This document shows, piece after piece, positions 13,811 through 28,300 of a stretch of 64,000 nt of DNA. Source of the stretch: Odiellus spinosus (taxonomy: Eukaryota; Arthropoda; Arachnida; Opiliones; Phalangiidae). The stretch is from contig CAWUCO010000268.1 in the NCBI GenBank assembly GCA_963920705.1, positions 744,001 to 808,000 on the forward strand. The letters are read 5' to 3'. The notes beneath the pieces were generated by a model. It was not told where the DNA came from and did no database searches. It was given only the letters and a program-made list of their open reading frames with translations. The first letter of the stretch is position 1. Each line of letters starts with the position of its first letter. A program made the position numbers and the translations under genes.

Positions 13811-16800
13811 CACTTAAAAATCAAAAGTTTTGTGTCCATTTGAATCCAATAATCTTGGATTTTTAAGTGTTTTTGCTTAATTTTAACCAATTTTATATTT
13901 GTCACAATTTTGCAATTTAGACAAAACCAAAGTCATTCGAAAGAGCAATTAATGGACAGTCTAAATAATAAGAGTTTTCAAAAATCCGTTGAAAAACAAG
14001 AAAAATATGGCCAATTCAAGAAACCATACAATATCAAAATAGTCAAATTTCTGATTTTAAAAATTCGCTTTTTGATATTAGATGTTTTTTGAATTGGCTA
14101 TATTTTCCATGTTTTTCAACGGATTTTCCAAAACTCTTGTTTTTTAGATAGACCAATATTTGCTCTTTCGAGTGGTCTTAATTTTGTCTAAATCGCTTAA
14201 AATTCAAAAGTTTTGTGTCCATTTGAATCCAATAATCTTGGATTTTTAAGCGTTTTTGCTTAATTTTAACCAATTTTATATTTGTCACAATTTTGCAATT
14301 TAGACAAAACCAAAGTCATTCGAAAGAGCAATTAATGGACAGTCTAAATAATAAGAGTTTTCAAAAATCCGTTGAAAAACAAGAAAAATATGGCCAATTC
14401 AAGAAATCATACAATATCAAAATAGCCAAATTTCAGATTTTAAAAATTCGCTTTTTGATATTAGATGTTTTTTGAATTGGCCATATTTTCCATGTTTTTC
14501 AACGGATTTTCCAAAACTCTTGTTTTTTAGATAGACCAATATTTGCTCTTTCGAGTGGTCTTAATTTTGTCTAAATCGCTTAAAAATCAAAAGTTTTGTG
14601 TCCATTTGAATCCAATAATCTTGGATTTTTAAGCGTTTTTGCTTTATTTTAACCAATTTTAAATTTGTCACAATTTTGCAATTTAGACAAAAACAAAGTC
14701 ATTCGAAAGAGCAATTAATGGACAGTCTAAATAATAAGAGTTTTCAAAAATCCGTTGAAAAACAAGAAAAATATGGCCAATTCAAGAAATCATACAATAT
14801 CAAAATAGTCAAATTTAAGATTTTAAAAATTCGCTTTTTGATATTAGATGTTTTTTGAATTGTCCATATTTTCCATGTTTTTCAACGGATTTTCCAAAAC
14901 TCTTGTTTTTTAGATAGACCAATATTTGCTCTTTCGAGTGGTCTTAATTTTGTCTAAATCACTTAAAAATCAAAAGTTGTGTGTCCATTTGAATCCAATA
15001 ATCTTGGATTTTTAAGTGTTTTTGCTTAATTTTAACCAATTTTATATTTGTCACAATTTTGCAATTTAGACAAAACCAAAGTCATTCGAAAGAGCAATTA
15101 ATGGACAGTCTAAATAATAAGAGTTTTCAAAAATCCGTTGAAAAACAAGAAAAATATGGCCAATTCAAGAAACCATACAATATCAAAATAGTCAAATTTC
15201 TGATTTTAAAAATTCGCTTTTTGATATTAGATGTTTTTTGAATTGGCTATATTTTCCATGTTTTTCAACGGATTTTCCAAAACTCTTGTTTTTTAGATAG
15301 ACAAATATTTGCTCTTTCGAGTGGTCTTAATTTTGTCTAAATCGCTTAAAATTCAAAAGTTTTGTGTCCATTTGAATCCAATAATCTTGGATTTTTAAGC
15401 GTTTTTGCTTAATATTAACCAATTTTATATTTGTCACGTTTTGGCAATTTAGACAAAACCAAAGTCATTCGAAAGAGCAATTAATGGACAGTCTAAATAA
15501 TAAGAGTTTTCAAAAATCCGTTGAAAAAAAAGAAAAATATGGCCAATTCAAGAAACCATACAATATCAAAATAGTCAAATTTCAGATTTTAAAAATTCGC
15601 TTTTTGATATTCGATGTTTTTTGAATTGTCCATATTTTCCATGTTTTTCAACGGATTTTCCAAAACTCTTAATTTTCAGATAGACCAATATTTGCTCTTT
15701 CGAGTGGTCTTAATTTTGTCTAAATCGCTTAAAAATCAAAAGTTTTGTGTCCATTTGAATCCAATAATCTTGGATTTTTAAGCGTTTTTGCTTAATTTTA
15801 ACCAATTTTATATTTGTCACAATTTTGCAATTTTGACAAAACCAAAGTCATTCGAAAGAGCAATTAATGGACAGTCTAAATAATAAGAGTTTTCAAAAAT
15901 CCGTTGAAAAACAAGAAAAATATGGCCAATTCAAGAAATCATACAATATCAAAATAGTCAAATTTCAGATTTTAAAAATTCGCTTATTGATATTTGATGT
16001 TTTTTGAATTGTCCATATTTTCCATGTTTTTCAACGGATTTTCCAAAACTCTTGTTTTTTAGATAGACCAATATTTGCTCTTTCGAGTGGTCTTAATTTT
16101 GTCTAAATCACTTAAAAATCAAAAGTTTTGTGTCCATTTGAATCCAATAATCTTGGATTTTTAAGTGTTTTTGCTTAATTTTAACCAATTTTATATTTGT
16201 CACAATTTTGCAATTTAGACAAAACCAAAGTCATTCGAAAGAGCAATTAATGGACAGTCTAAATAATAAGAGTTTTCAAAAATCCGTTGAAAAACAAGAA
16301 AAATATGGCCAATTCAAGAAACCATACAATATCAAAATAGTCAAATTTCTGATTTTAAAAATTCGCTTTTTGATATTAGATGTTTTTTGAATTGGCTATA
16401 TTTTCCATGTTTTTCAACGGATTTTCCAAAACTCTTGTTTTTTAGATAGACCAATATTTGCTCTTTCGAGTGGTCTTAATTTTGTCTAAATCGCTTAAAA
16501 TTCAAAAGTTTTGTGTCCATTTGAATCCAATAATCTTGGATTTTTAAGCGTTTTTGCTTAATTTTAACCAATTTTATATTTGTCACAATTTTGCAATTTA
16601 GACAAAACCAAAGTCATTCGAAAGAGCAATTAATGGACAGTCTAAATAATAAGAGTTTTCAAAAATCCGTTGAAAAACAAGAAAAATATGGCCAATTCAA
16701 GAAATCATACAATATCAAAATAGCCAAATTTCAGATTTTAAAAATTCGCTTTTTGATATTAGATGTTTTTTGAATTGGCCATATTTTCCATGTTTTTCAA

Positions 16801-17588
16801 CGGATTTTCCAAAACTCTTGTTTTTTAGATAGACCAATATTTGCTCTTTCGAGTGGTCTTAATTTTGTCTAAATCGCTTAAAAATCAAAAGTTTTGTGTC
16901 CATTTGAATCCAATAATCTTGGATTTTTAAGCGTTTTTGCTTTATTTTAACCAATTTTAAATTTGTCACAATTTTGCAATTTAGACAAAAACAAAGTCAT
17001 TCGAAAGAGCAATTAATGGACAGTCTAAATAATAAGAGTTTTCAAAAATCCGTTGAAAAACAAGAAAAATATGGCCAATTCAAGAAATCATACAATATCA
17101 AAATAGTCAAATTTAAGATTTTAAAAATTCGCTTTTTGATATTAGATGTTTTTTGAATTGTCCATATTTTCCATGTTTTTCAACGGATTTTCCAAAACTC
17201 TTGTTTTTTAGATAGACCAATATTTGCTCTTTCGAGTGGTCTTAATTTTGTCTAAATCACTTAAAAATCAAAAGTTGTGTGTCCATTTGAATCCAATAAT
17301 CTTGGATTTTTAAGTGTTTTTGCTTAATTTTAACCAATTTTATATTTGTCACAATTTTGCAATTTAGACAAAACCAAAGTCATTCGAAGGAGCAATTAAT
17401 GGACAGTCTAAATAATAAGAGTTTTCAAAAATCCGTTGAAAAACAAGAAAAATATGGCCAATTCAAGAAACCATACAATATCAAAATAGTCAAATTTCTG
17501 ATTTTAAAAATTCGCTTTTTGATATTAGATGTTTTTTGAATTGGCTATATTTTCCATGTTTTTCAACGGATTTTCCAAAACTCTTGTT
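13811..17588. repeat. Higher-order repeat, copies displaced by 2298 bp (6 monomers)
   Basis: A run of about four monomers starting near 13811 recurs near 16109. Diagnostic bases shared at exactly this offset are AATAGCCAAA (14421 and 16719), AGACAAAAACAAAG (14685 and 16983), AAATTTAAGATT (14812 and 17110) and AAAGTTGTGTG (14972 and 17270). The copies diverge after about 15300, where the first has GACAAAT and the second GACCAAT, so the duplicated run is shorter than the offset. Confidence 0.75.
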
Positions 17589-20037
17589 TTTTAGATAGAC
17601 CAATATTTGCTCTTTCGAGTGGTCTTAATTTTGTCTAAATCGCTTAAAATTCAAAAGTTTTGTGTCCATTTGAATCCATTAATCTTGGATTTTTAAGCGT
17701 TTTTGCTTAATTTTAACCAATTTTATATTTGTCACGTTTTTGCAATTTAGACAAAACCAAAGTCATTCGAAAGAGCAATTAATGGACAGTCTAAATAATA
17801 AGAGTTTTCAAAAATCCGTTGAAAAACAAGAAAAATATGGCCAATTCAAGAAATCATACAATATCAAAATAGTCAAATTTCAGATTTTAAAAATTCGCTT
17901 TTTGATATTAGATGTTTTTTGAATTGGCCATATTTTCCATGTTTTTCAACGGATTTTCCAAAACTCTTGTTTTTTAGATAGACCAATATTTGCTCTTTCG
18001 AGTGGTCTTAATTTTGTCTAAATCGCTTAAAAATCAAAAGTTTTGTGTCCATTTGAATCCAATAATCTTGGATTTTTAAGCGTTTTTGCTTAATTTTAAC
18101 CAATTTTATATTTGTCATGTTTTGGCAATTTAGACAAAACCAAAGTCATTCGAAAGAGCAATTAATGGACAGTCTAAATAATAAGAGTTTTCAAAAATCC
18201 GTTGAAAAACAAGAAAAATATGGCCAATTCAAGAAATCATACAATATCAAAATAGTCAAATTTCAGATTTTAAAAATTCGCTTTTTGATATTAGATGTTT
18301 TTTGAATTGGCCATATTTTCCATGTTTTTCAACGGATTTTCCAAAACTCTTGTTTTTTAGATAGACCAATATTTGCTCTTTCGAGTGGTCTTAATTTTGT
18401 CTAAATCGCTTAAAAATCAAAAGTTTTGTGTCCATTTGAATCCAATAATCTTGGATTTTTAAGCGTTTTTGCTTTATTTTAACCAATTTTAAATTTGTCA
18501 CAATTTTGCAATTTAGACAAAAACAAAGTCATTCGAAAGAGCAATTAATGGACAGTCTAAATAATAAGAGTTTTCAAAAATCCGTTGAAAAACAAGAAAA
18601 ATATGGCCAATTCAAGAAATCATACAATATCAAAATAGTCAAATTTAAGATTTTAAAAATTCGCTTTTTGATATTAGATGTTTTTTGAATTGTCCATATT
18701 TTCCATGTTTTTCAACGGATTTTCCAAAACTCTTGTTTTTTAGATAGACCAATATTTGCTCTTTCGAGTGGTCTTAATTTTGTCTAAATCACTTAAAAAT
18801 CAAAAGTTGTGTGTCCATTTGAATCCAATAATCTTGGATTTTTAAGTGTTTTTGCTTAATTTTAACCAATTTTATATTTGTCACAATTTTGCAATTTAGA
18901 CAAAACCAAAGTCATTCGAAAGAGCAATTAATGGACAGTCTAAATAATAAGAGTTTTCAAAAATCCGTTGAAAAACAAGAAAAATATGGCCAATTCAAGA
19001 AACCATACAATATCAAAATAGTCAAATTTCTGATTTTAAAAATTCGCTTTTTGATATTAGATGTTTTTTGAATTGGCTATATTTTCCATGTTTTTCAACG
19101 GATTTTCCAAAACTCTTGTTTTTTAGATAGACCAATATTTGCTCTTTCGAGTGGTCTTAATTTTGTCTAAATCGCTTAAAATTCAAAAGTTTTGTGTCCA
19201 TTTGAATCCATTAATCTTGGATTTTTAAGCGTTTTTGCTTAATTTTAACCAATTTTATATTTGTCACGTTTTTGCAATTTAGACAAAACCAAAGTCATTC
19301 GAAAGAGCAATTAATGGACAGTCTAAATAATAAGAGTTTTCAAAAATCCGTTGAAAAACAAGAAAAATATGGCCAATTCAAGAAATCATACAATATCAAA
19401 ATAGTCAAATTTCAGATTTTAAAAATTCGCTTTTTGATATTAGATGTTTTTTGAATTGGCCATATTTTCCATGTTTTTCAACGGATTTTCCAAAACTCTT
19501 GTTTTTTAGATAGACCAATATTTGCTCTTTCGAGTGGTCTTAATTTTGTCTAAATCGCTTAAAAATCAAAAGTTTTGTGTCCATTTGAATCCAATAATCT
19601 TGGATTTTTAAGCGTTTTTGCTTAATTTTAACCAATTTTATATTTGTCATGTTTTGGCAATTTAGACAAAACCAAAGTCATTCGAAAGAGCAATTAATGG
19701 ACAGTCTAAATAATAAGAGTTTTCAAAAATCCGTTGAAAAACAAGAAAAATATGGCCAATTCAAGAAATCATACAATATCAAAATAGTCAAATTTCAGAT
19801 TTTAAAAATTCGCTTTTTGATATTAGATGTTTTTTGAATTGTCCATATTTTCCATGTTTTTCAACGGATTTTCCAAAACTCTTGTTTTTTAGATAGACCA
19901 ATATTTGCTCTTTCGAGTGGTCTTAATTTTGTCTAAATCGCTTAAAAATCAAAAGTTTTGTGTCCATTTGAATCCAATAATCTTGGATTTTTAAGCGTTT
20001 TTGCTAAATTTTAACCAATTTTATATTTGTCACGTTT
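16974..20037. repeat. Tandem duplication of a 4-monomer unit (2 x 1532 bp)
   Basis: Four successive monomers at 16974-18505 are followed by the same four at 18506-20037. Private markers are AAAACAAAG, AAAGTTGTGTG, AATCCATTAATCTTGG (near 17673 and 19205), CACGTTTTTGCAATTT (near 17733 and 19265) and CATGTTTTGGC (18116 and 19648). The markers agree at an offset of 1532, four times 383, which indicates one recent tandem duplication. Confidence 0.8.
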
Positions 20038-23000
20038 TGGCAATTTAGACAAAGCCAAAGTCATTCGAAAGAGCAATTAATGGACAGTCTAAATAATAAG
20101 AGTTTTCAAAAATCCGTTGAAAAAAAAAGAAAAATATGGCCAATTCAAGAAACCATACAATATCAAAATAGTCAAATTTCAGATTTTAAAAATTCGCTTT
20201 TTGATATTCGATTTTTTTTTAATTGTCCATATTTTCCATGTTTTTCAACGGATTTTCCAAAACTCTTAATTTTCAGATAGACCAATATTTGCTCTTTCGA
20301 GTGGTCTTAATTTTGTCTAAATCGCTTAAAAATCAAAAGTTTTGTGTCCATTTGAATCCAATAATCTTGGATTTTTATGCGTTTTTGCTTAATTTTAACC
20401 AATTTTATATTTGTCACAATTTTGCAATTTAGACAAAACCAAAGTCATTCGAAAGAGCAATTAATGGACAGTCTAAATAATAAGAGCTTTCAAAAATCCG
20501 TTGAAAAACAAGAAAAATATGGCCAATTCAAGAAATCATACAATATCAAAATAGTCAAATTTCAGATTTTAAAAATTCGCTTATTGATATTAGATGTTTT
20601 TTGAATTGGCTATATTTTCCATGTTTTTCAACGGATTTTCCAAAACTCTTGTTTTTTAGATAGACAAATATTTGCTCTTTCGAGTGGTCTTAATTTTGTC
20701 TAAATCGCTTAAAATTCAAAAGTTTTGTGTCCATTTGAATCCAATAATCTTGGATTTTTAAGCGTTTTTGCTTAATTTTAACCAATTTTATATTTGTCAC
20801 GTTTTGGCAATTTAGACAAAACCAAAGTCATTCGAAAGAGCAATTAATGGACAGTCTAAATAATAAGAGTTTTCAAAAATCCGTTGAAAAACAAGAAAAA
20901 TATGGCCAATTCAAGAAATCATACAATATCAAAATAGTCAAATTTCAGATTTTAAAAATTCGCTTATTGATATTAGATGTTTTTTGAATTGGCTATATTT
21001 TCCATGTTTTTCAACGGATTTTCCAAAACTCTTGTTTTTTAGATAGACAAATATTTGCTCTTTCGAGTGGTCTTAATTTTGTCTAAATCGCTTAAAATTC
21101 AAAAGTTTTGTGTCCATTTGAATCCAATAATCTTGGATTTTTAAGCGTTTTTGCTTAATTTTAACCAATTTTATATTTGTCACGTTTTGGCAATTTAGAC
21201 AAAACCAAAGTCATTCGAAAGAGCAATTAATGGACAGTCTAAATAATAAGAGTTTTCAAAAATCCGTTGAAAAACAAGAAAAATATGACCAATTCAAGAA
21301 ATCATACAATATCAAAATAGTCAAATTTCAGATTTTAAAAATTCGCTTTTTGATATTAGATGTTTTTTGAATTGGCCATATTTTCCATGTTTTTCAACGG
21401 ATTTTCCAAAACTCTTGTTTTTTAGATAGACCAATATTTGCTCTTTCGAGTGGTCTCAATTTTGTCTAAATCGCTTAAAAATCAAAAGTTTTGTGTCCAT
21501 TTGAATCCAATAATCTTGGATTTTTAAGCGTTTTTGCTTTATTTTAACCAATTTTAAATTTGTCACAATTTTGCAATTTAGACAAAACCAAAGTCATTCG
21601 AAAGAGCAATTAATGGACTGTCTAAATAATAAGAGTTTTCAAAAATCCGTTGAAAAACAAGAAAAATATGGCCAATTCAAGAAACCATACAATATCAAAA
21701 TAGTCAAATTTCTGATTTTAAAAATTCGCTTTTTGATATTAGATGTTTTTTGAATTGGCTATATTTTCCATGTTTTTCAACGGATTTTCCAAAACTCTTA
21801 ATTTTCAGATAGACCAATATTTGCTCTTTCGAGTGGTCTTAATTTTGTCTAAATCGCTTAAAAATCAAAAGTTTTGTGTCCATTTGAATCCAATAATCTT
21901 GGATTTTTATGCGTTTTTGCTTAATTTTAACCAATTTTATATTTGTCACAATTTTGCAATTTAGACAAAACCAAAGTCATTCGAAAGAGCAATTAATGGA
22001 CAGTCTAAATAATAAGAGCTTTCAAAAATCCGTTGAAAAACAAGAAAAATATGGCCAATTCAAGAAATCATACAATATCAAAATAGTCAAATTTCAGATT
22101 TTAAAAATTCGCTTATTGATATTAGATGTTTTTTGAATTGGCTATATTTTCCATGTTTTTCAACGGATTTTCCAAAACTCTTGTTTTTTAGATAGACAAA
22201 TATTTGCTCTTTCGAGTGGTCTTAATTTTGTCTAAATCACTTAAAATTCAAAAGTTTTGTGTCCATTTGAATCCAATAATCTTGGTTTTTAAGCGTTTTT
22301 GCTTAATTTTAACCAATTTTATATTTGTCACGTTTTGGCAATTTAGACAAAACCAAAGTCATTCGAAAGAGCAATTAATGGACAGTCTAAATAATAAGAG
22401 TTTTCAAAAATCCGTTGAAAAACAAGAAAAATATGACCAATTCAAGAAATCATACAATATCAAAATAGTCAAATTTCTGATTTTAAAAATTCGCTTTTTG
22501 ATATTAGATGTTTTTTGAATTGGCCATATTTTCCATGTTTTTCAACGGATTTTTTCAAAACTCTTGTTTTTTAGATAGACCAATATTTGCTCTTTCGAGT
22601 GGTCTCAATTTTGTCTAAATCGCTTAAAAATCAAAAGTTTTGTGACCATTTGAATCCAATAATCTTGGATTTTTAAGCGTTTTTGCTTTATTTTAACCAA
22701 TTTTAAATTTGTCACAATTTTGCAATTTAGACAAAACCAAAGTCATTCGAAAGAGCAATTAATGGACAGTCTAAATAATAAGAGTTTTCAAAAATCCGTT
22801 GAAAAACAAGAAAAATATGGCCAATTCAAGAAATCATACAATATCAAAATAGTCAAATTTCAGATTTTAAAAATTCGCTTTTTGATATTAGATGTTTTTT
22901 GAATTGTCCATATTTTCCATGTTTTTCAACGGATTTTCCAAAACTCTTGTTTTTTAGATAGACCAATATTTGCTCTTTCGAGTGGTCTTAATTTTGTCTA

Positions 23001-25329
23001 AATCGCTTAAAATTCAAAAGTTTTGTGTCCATTTGAATCCAATAATCTTGGATTTTTAAGCGTTTTTGCTTAATTTTAACCAATTTTATATTTGTCACAA
23101 TTTTGCAATTTAGACAAAACCAAAGTCATTCGAAAGAGCAATTAATGGACAGTCTAAATAATAAGAGTTTTCAAAAATCCGTTGAAAAACAAGAAAAATA
23201 TGGCCAATTCAAGAAATCATACAATATCAAAATAGTCAAATTTCAGATTTTAAAAATTCGCTTGTTGATATTAGATGTTTTTTGAATTGGCCATATTTTC
23301 CATGTTTTTCAACGGATTTTCCAAAACTCTTGTTTTTTAGATAGACCAATATTTGCTCTTTCGAGTGGTCTTAATTTTGTCTAAATCGCTTAAAAATCAA
23401 AAGTTTTGTGTCCATTTGAATCCAATAATCTTGGATTTTTAAGCGTTTTTGCTTTATTTTAACCAATTTTAAATTTGTCACAATTTTGCAATTTAGACAA
23501 AAACAAAGTCATTCGAAAGAGCAATTAATGGACAGTCTAAATAATAAGAGTTTTCAAAAATCCGTTGAAAAACAAGAAAAATATGGCCAATTCAAGAAAT
23601 CATACAATATCAAAATAGTCAAATTTAAGATTTTAAAAATTCGCTTTTTGATATTAGATGTTTTTTGAATTGTCCATATTTTCCATGTTTTTCAACGGAT
23701 TTTCCAAAACTCTTGTTTTTTAGATAGACCAATATTTGCTCTTTCGAGTGGTCTTAATTTTGTCTAAATCACTTAAAAATCAAAAGTTGTGTGTCCATTT
23801 GAATCCAATAATCTTGGATTTTTAAGTGTTTTTGCTTAATTTTAACCAATTTTATATTTGTCACAATTTTGCAATTTAGACAAAACCAAAGTCATTCGAA
23901 AGAGCAATTAATGGACAGTCTAAATAATAAGAGTTTTCAAAAATCCGTTGAAAAACAAGAAAAATATGGCCAATTCAAGAAACCATACAATATCAAAATA
24001 GTCAAATTTCAGATTTTAAAAATTCGCTTTTTGATATTAGATGCTTTTTGAATTGGCCATATTTTCCATGTTTTTCAACGGATTTTCCAAAACTCTTGTT
24101 TTTTAGATAGACCAATATTTGCTCTTTCGAGTGGTCTTAATTTTGTCTAAATCGCTTAAAAATCAAAAGTTTTGTGTCCATTTGAATCCAATAATCTTGG
24201 ATTTTTAAGCGTTTTTGCTTTATTTTAACCAATTTTAAATTTGTCACAATTTTGCAATTTAGACAAAAACATAGTCATTCGAAAGAGCAATTAATGGACA
24301 GTCTAAATAATAAGAGTTTTCAAAAATCCGTTGAAAAACAAGAAAAATATGGCCAATTCAAGAAATCATACAATATCAAAATAGTCAAATTTAAGATTTT
24401 AAAAATTCGCTTTTTGATATTAGATGTTTTTTGAATTGTCCATATTTTCCATGTTTTTCAACGGATTTTCCAAAACTCTTGTTTTTTAGATAGACCAATA
24501 TTTGCTCTTTCGAGTGGTCTTAATTTTGTCTAAATCACTTAAAAATCAAAAGTTGTGTGTCCATTTGAATCCAATAATCTTGGATTTTTAAGTGTTTTTG
24601 CTTAATTTTAACCAATTTTATATTTGTCACAATTTTGCAATTTAGACAAAATCAAAGTCATTCGAAAGAGCAATTAATGGACAGTCTAAATAATAAGAGT
24701 TTTCAAAAATCCGTTGAAAAACAAGAAAAATATGGCCAATTCAAGAAACCATACAATATCAAAATAGTCAAATTTCTGATTTTAAAAATTCGCTTTTTGA
24801 TATTAGATGTTTTTTGAATTGGCTATATTTTCCATGTTTTTCAACGGATTTTCCAAAACTCTTGTTTTTTAGATAGACCAATATTTGCTCTTTCGAGTGG
24901 TCTTAATTTTGTCTAAATCGCTTAAAATTCAAAAGTTTTGTGTCCATTTGAATCCAATAATCTTGGATTTTTAAGCGTTTTTGCTTTATTTTAACCAATT
25001 TTAAATTTGTCACAATTTTGCAATTTAGACAAAACCAAAGTCATTCGAAAGAGCAATTAATGGACAGTCTAAATAATAAGAGTTTTCAAAAATCCGTTGA
25101 AAAACAAGAAAAATATGGCCAATTCAAGAAATCATACAATATCAAAATAGTCAAATTTCAGATTTTAAAAATTCGCTTATTGATATTAGATGTTTTTTGA
25201 ATTGGCTATATTTTCCATGTTTTTCAACGGATTTTCCAAAACTCTTGTTTTTTAGATAGACAAATATTTGCTCTTTCGAGTGGTCTTAATTTTGTCTAAA
25301 TCGCTTAAAAATCAAAAGTTATGTGTCCA

Positions 25330-28300
25330 TTTGAATCCAATAATCTTGGATTTTTAAGCGTTTTTGCTTAATTTTAACCAATTTTATATTCGTCACGTTT
25401 TGGCAATTTAGACAAAACCAAAGTCATTCGAAAGAGCAATTAATGGACAGTCTAAATAATAAGAGTTTTCAAAAATCCGTTGAAAAAAAAGAAAAATATG
25501 GCCAATTCAAGAAACCATACAATATCAAAATAGTCAAATTTCAGATTTTAAAAATTCGCTTTTTGATATTCGATTTTTTTTGAATTGTCCATTTTTTCCA
25601 TGTTTTTCAACGGATTTTCCAAAACTCTTAATTTTCAGATAGACCAATATTTGCTCTTTCGAGTGGTCTTAATTTTGTCTAAATCGCTTAAAAATCAAAA
25701 GTTTTGTGTCCATTTGAATCCAATAATCTTGGATTTTTAAGCGTTTTTGCTTAATTTTAACCAATTTTATATTTGTCACAATTTTGCAATTTAGACAAAA
25801 CCAAAGTCATTCGAAAGAGCAATTAATGGACAGTCTAAATAATAAGAGCTTTCAAAAATCCGTTGAAAAACAAGAAAAATATGGCCAATTCAAGAAATCA
25901 TACAATATCAAAATAGTCAAATTTCAGATTTTAAAAATTCGCTTATTGATATTAGATGTTTTTTGAATTGGCTATATTTTCCATGTTTTTCAACGGATTT
26001 TCCAAAACTCTTGTTTTTTAGATAGACAAATATTTGCTCTTTCGAGTGGTCTTAATTTTGTCTAAATCGCTTAAAATTCAAAAGTTTTGTGTCCATTTGA
26101 ATCCAATAATCTTGGATTTTTAAGCGTTTTTGCTTAATTTTAACCAATTTTATATTTGTCACGTTTTGGCAATTTAGACAAAACCAAAGTCATTCGAAAG
26201 AGCAATTAATGGACAGTCTAAATAATAAGAGTTTTCAAAAATCCGTTGAAAAACAAGAAAAATATGGCCAATTCAAGAAATCATACAATATCAAAATAGT
26301 CAAATTTCAGATTTTAAAAATTCGCTTATTGATATTAGATGTTTTTTGAATTGGCTATATTTTCCATGTTTTTCAACGGATTTTCCAAAACTCTTGTTTT
26401 TTAGATAGACAAATATTTGCTCTTTCGAGTGGTCTTAATTTTGTCTAAATCGCTTAAAATTCAAAAGTTTTGTGTCCATTTGAATCCAATAATCTTGGAT
26501 TTTTAAGCGTTTTTGCTTAATTTTAACCAATTTTATATTTGTCACGTTTTGGCAATTTAGACAAAACCAAAGTCATTCGAAAGAGCAATTAATGGACAGT
26601 CTAAATAATAAGAGTTTTCAAAAATCCGTTGAAAAACAAGAAAAATATGACCAATTCAAGAAATCATACAATATCAAAATAGTCAAATTTCAGATTTTAA
26701 AAATTCGCTTTTTGATATTAGATGTTTTTTGAATTGGCCATATTTTCCATGTTTTTCAACGGATTTTCCAAAACTCTTGTTTTTTAGATAGACCAATATT
26801 TGCTCTTTCGAGTGGTCTCAATTTTGTCTAAATCGCTTAAAAATCAAAAGTTTTGTGTCCATTTGAATCCAATAATCTTGGATTTTTAAGCGTTTTTGCT
26901 TTATTTTAACCAATTTTAAATTTGTCACAATTTTGCAATTTAGACAAAACCAAAGTCATTCGAAAGAGCAATTAATGGACAGTCTAAATAATAAGAGTTT
27001 TCAAAAATCCGTTGAAAAACAAGAAAAATATGGCCAATTCAAGAAATCATACAATATCAAAATAGTCAAATTTCAGATTTTAAAAATTCGCTTTTTGATA
27101 TTAGATGTTTTTTGAATTGTCCATATTTTCCATGTTTTTCAACGGATTTTCCAAAACTCTTGTTTTTTAGATAGACCAATATTTGCTCTTTCGAGTGGTC
27201 CTTATTTTGTCTAAATCGCTTAAAAATCAAAAGTTTTGTGTCCATTTGAATCCAATAATCTTGGATTTTTAAGCGTTTTTGCTTAATTTTAACCAATTTT
27301 ATATTTGTCACGTTTTGGCAATTTAGACAAAACCAAAGTCATTCGAAAGAGCAATTAATGGACAGTCTAAATAATAAGAGTTTTCAAAAATCCGTTAAAA
27401 AAAAGAAAAATATGGCCAATTCAAGAAACCATACAATATCAAAATAGTCAAATTTCAGATTTTAAAAATTCGCTTTTTGATATTCGATGTTTTTTGAATT
27501 TTCCATATTTTCCATGTTTTTCAACGGATTTTCCAAAACTCTTAATTTTCAGATAGACCAATATTTGCTCTTTCGAGTGGTGTTAATTTTGTCTAAATCG
27601 CTTAAAAATCAAAAGTTTTGTGTCCATTTGAATCCAATAATCTTGGATTTTTAAGCGTTTTTGCTTAATTTTAACCAATTTTATATTTGTCACAATTTTG
27701 CAATTTAGACAAAACCAAAGTCATTCGAAAGAGCAATTAATGGACAGTCTAAATAATAAGAGTTTTCAAAAATCCGTTGAAAAACAAGAAAAATATGGCC
27801 AATTCAAGAAATCATACAATATCAAAATAGTCAAATTTCAGATTTTAAAAATTCGCTTATTGATATTTGATGTTTTTTGAATTGGCTATATTTTCCATGT
27901 TTTTCAACGGATTTTCCAAAACTCTTGTTTTTTAGATAGACAAATATTTGCTCTTTCGAGTGGTCTTAATTTTGTCTAAATCGCTTAAAATTCAAAAGTT
28001 TTGTGTCCATTTGAATCCAATAATCTTGGATTTTTAAGCGTTTTTGCTTAATATTAACCAATTTTATATTTGTCACGTTTTGGCAATTTAGACAAAACCA
28101 AAGTCATTCGAAAGAGCAATTAATGGACAGTCTAAATAATAAGAGTTTTCAAAAATCCGTTGAAAAAAAAGAAAAATATGGCCAATTCAAGAAACCATAC
28201 AATATCAAAATAGTCAAATTTCAGATTTTAAAAATTCGCTTTTTGATATTCGATGTTTTTTGAATTGTCCATATTTTCCATGTTTTTCAACGGATTTTCC

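Noticed and set aside
22204-22518. 104-codon open frame across a monomer junction
   Set aside because: It is opened only by a 1-base deletion in CTTGGTTTTTAAG near 22286. It is satellite sequence, not a gene.
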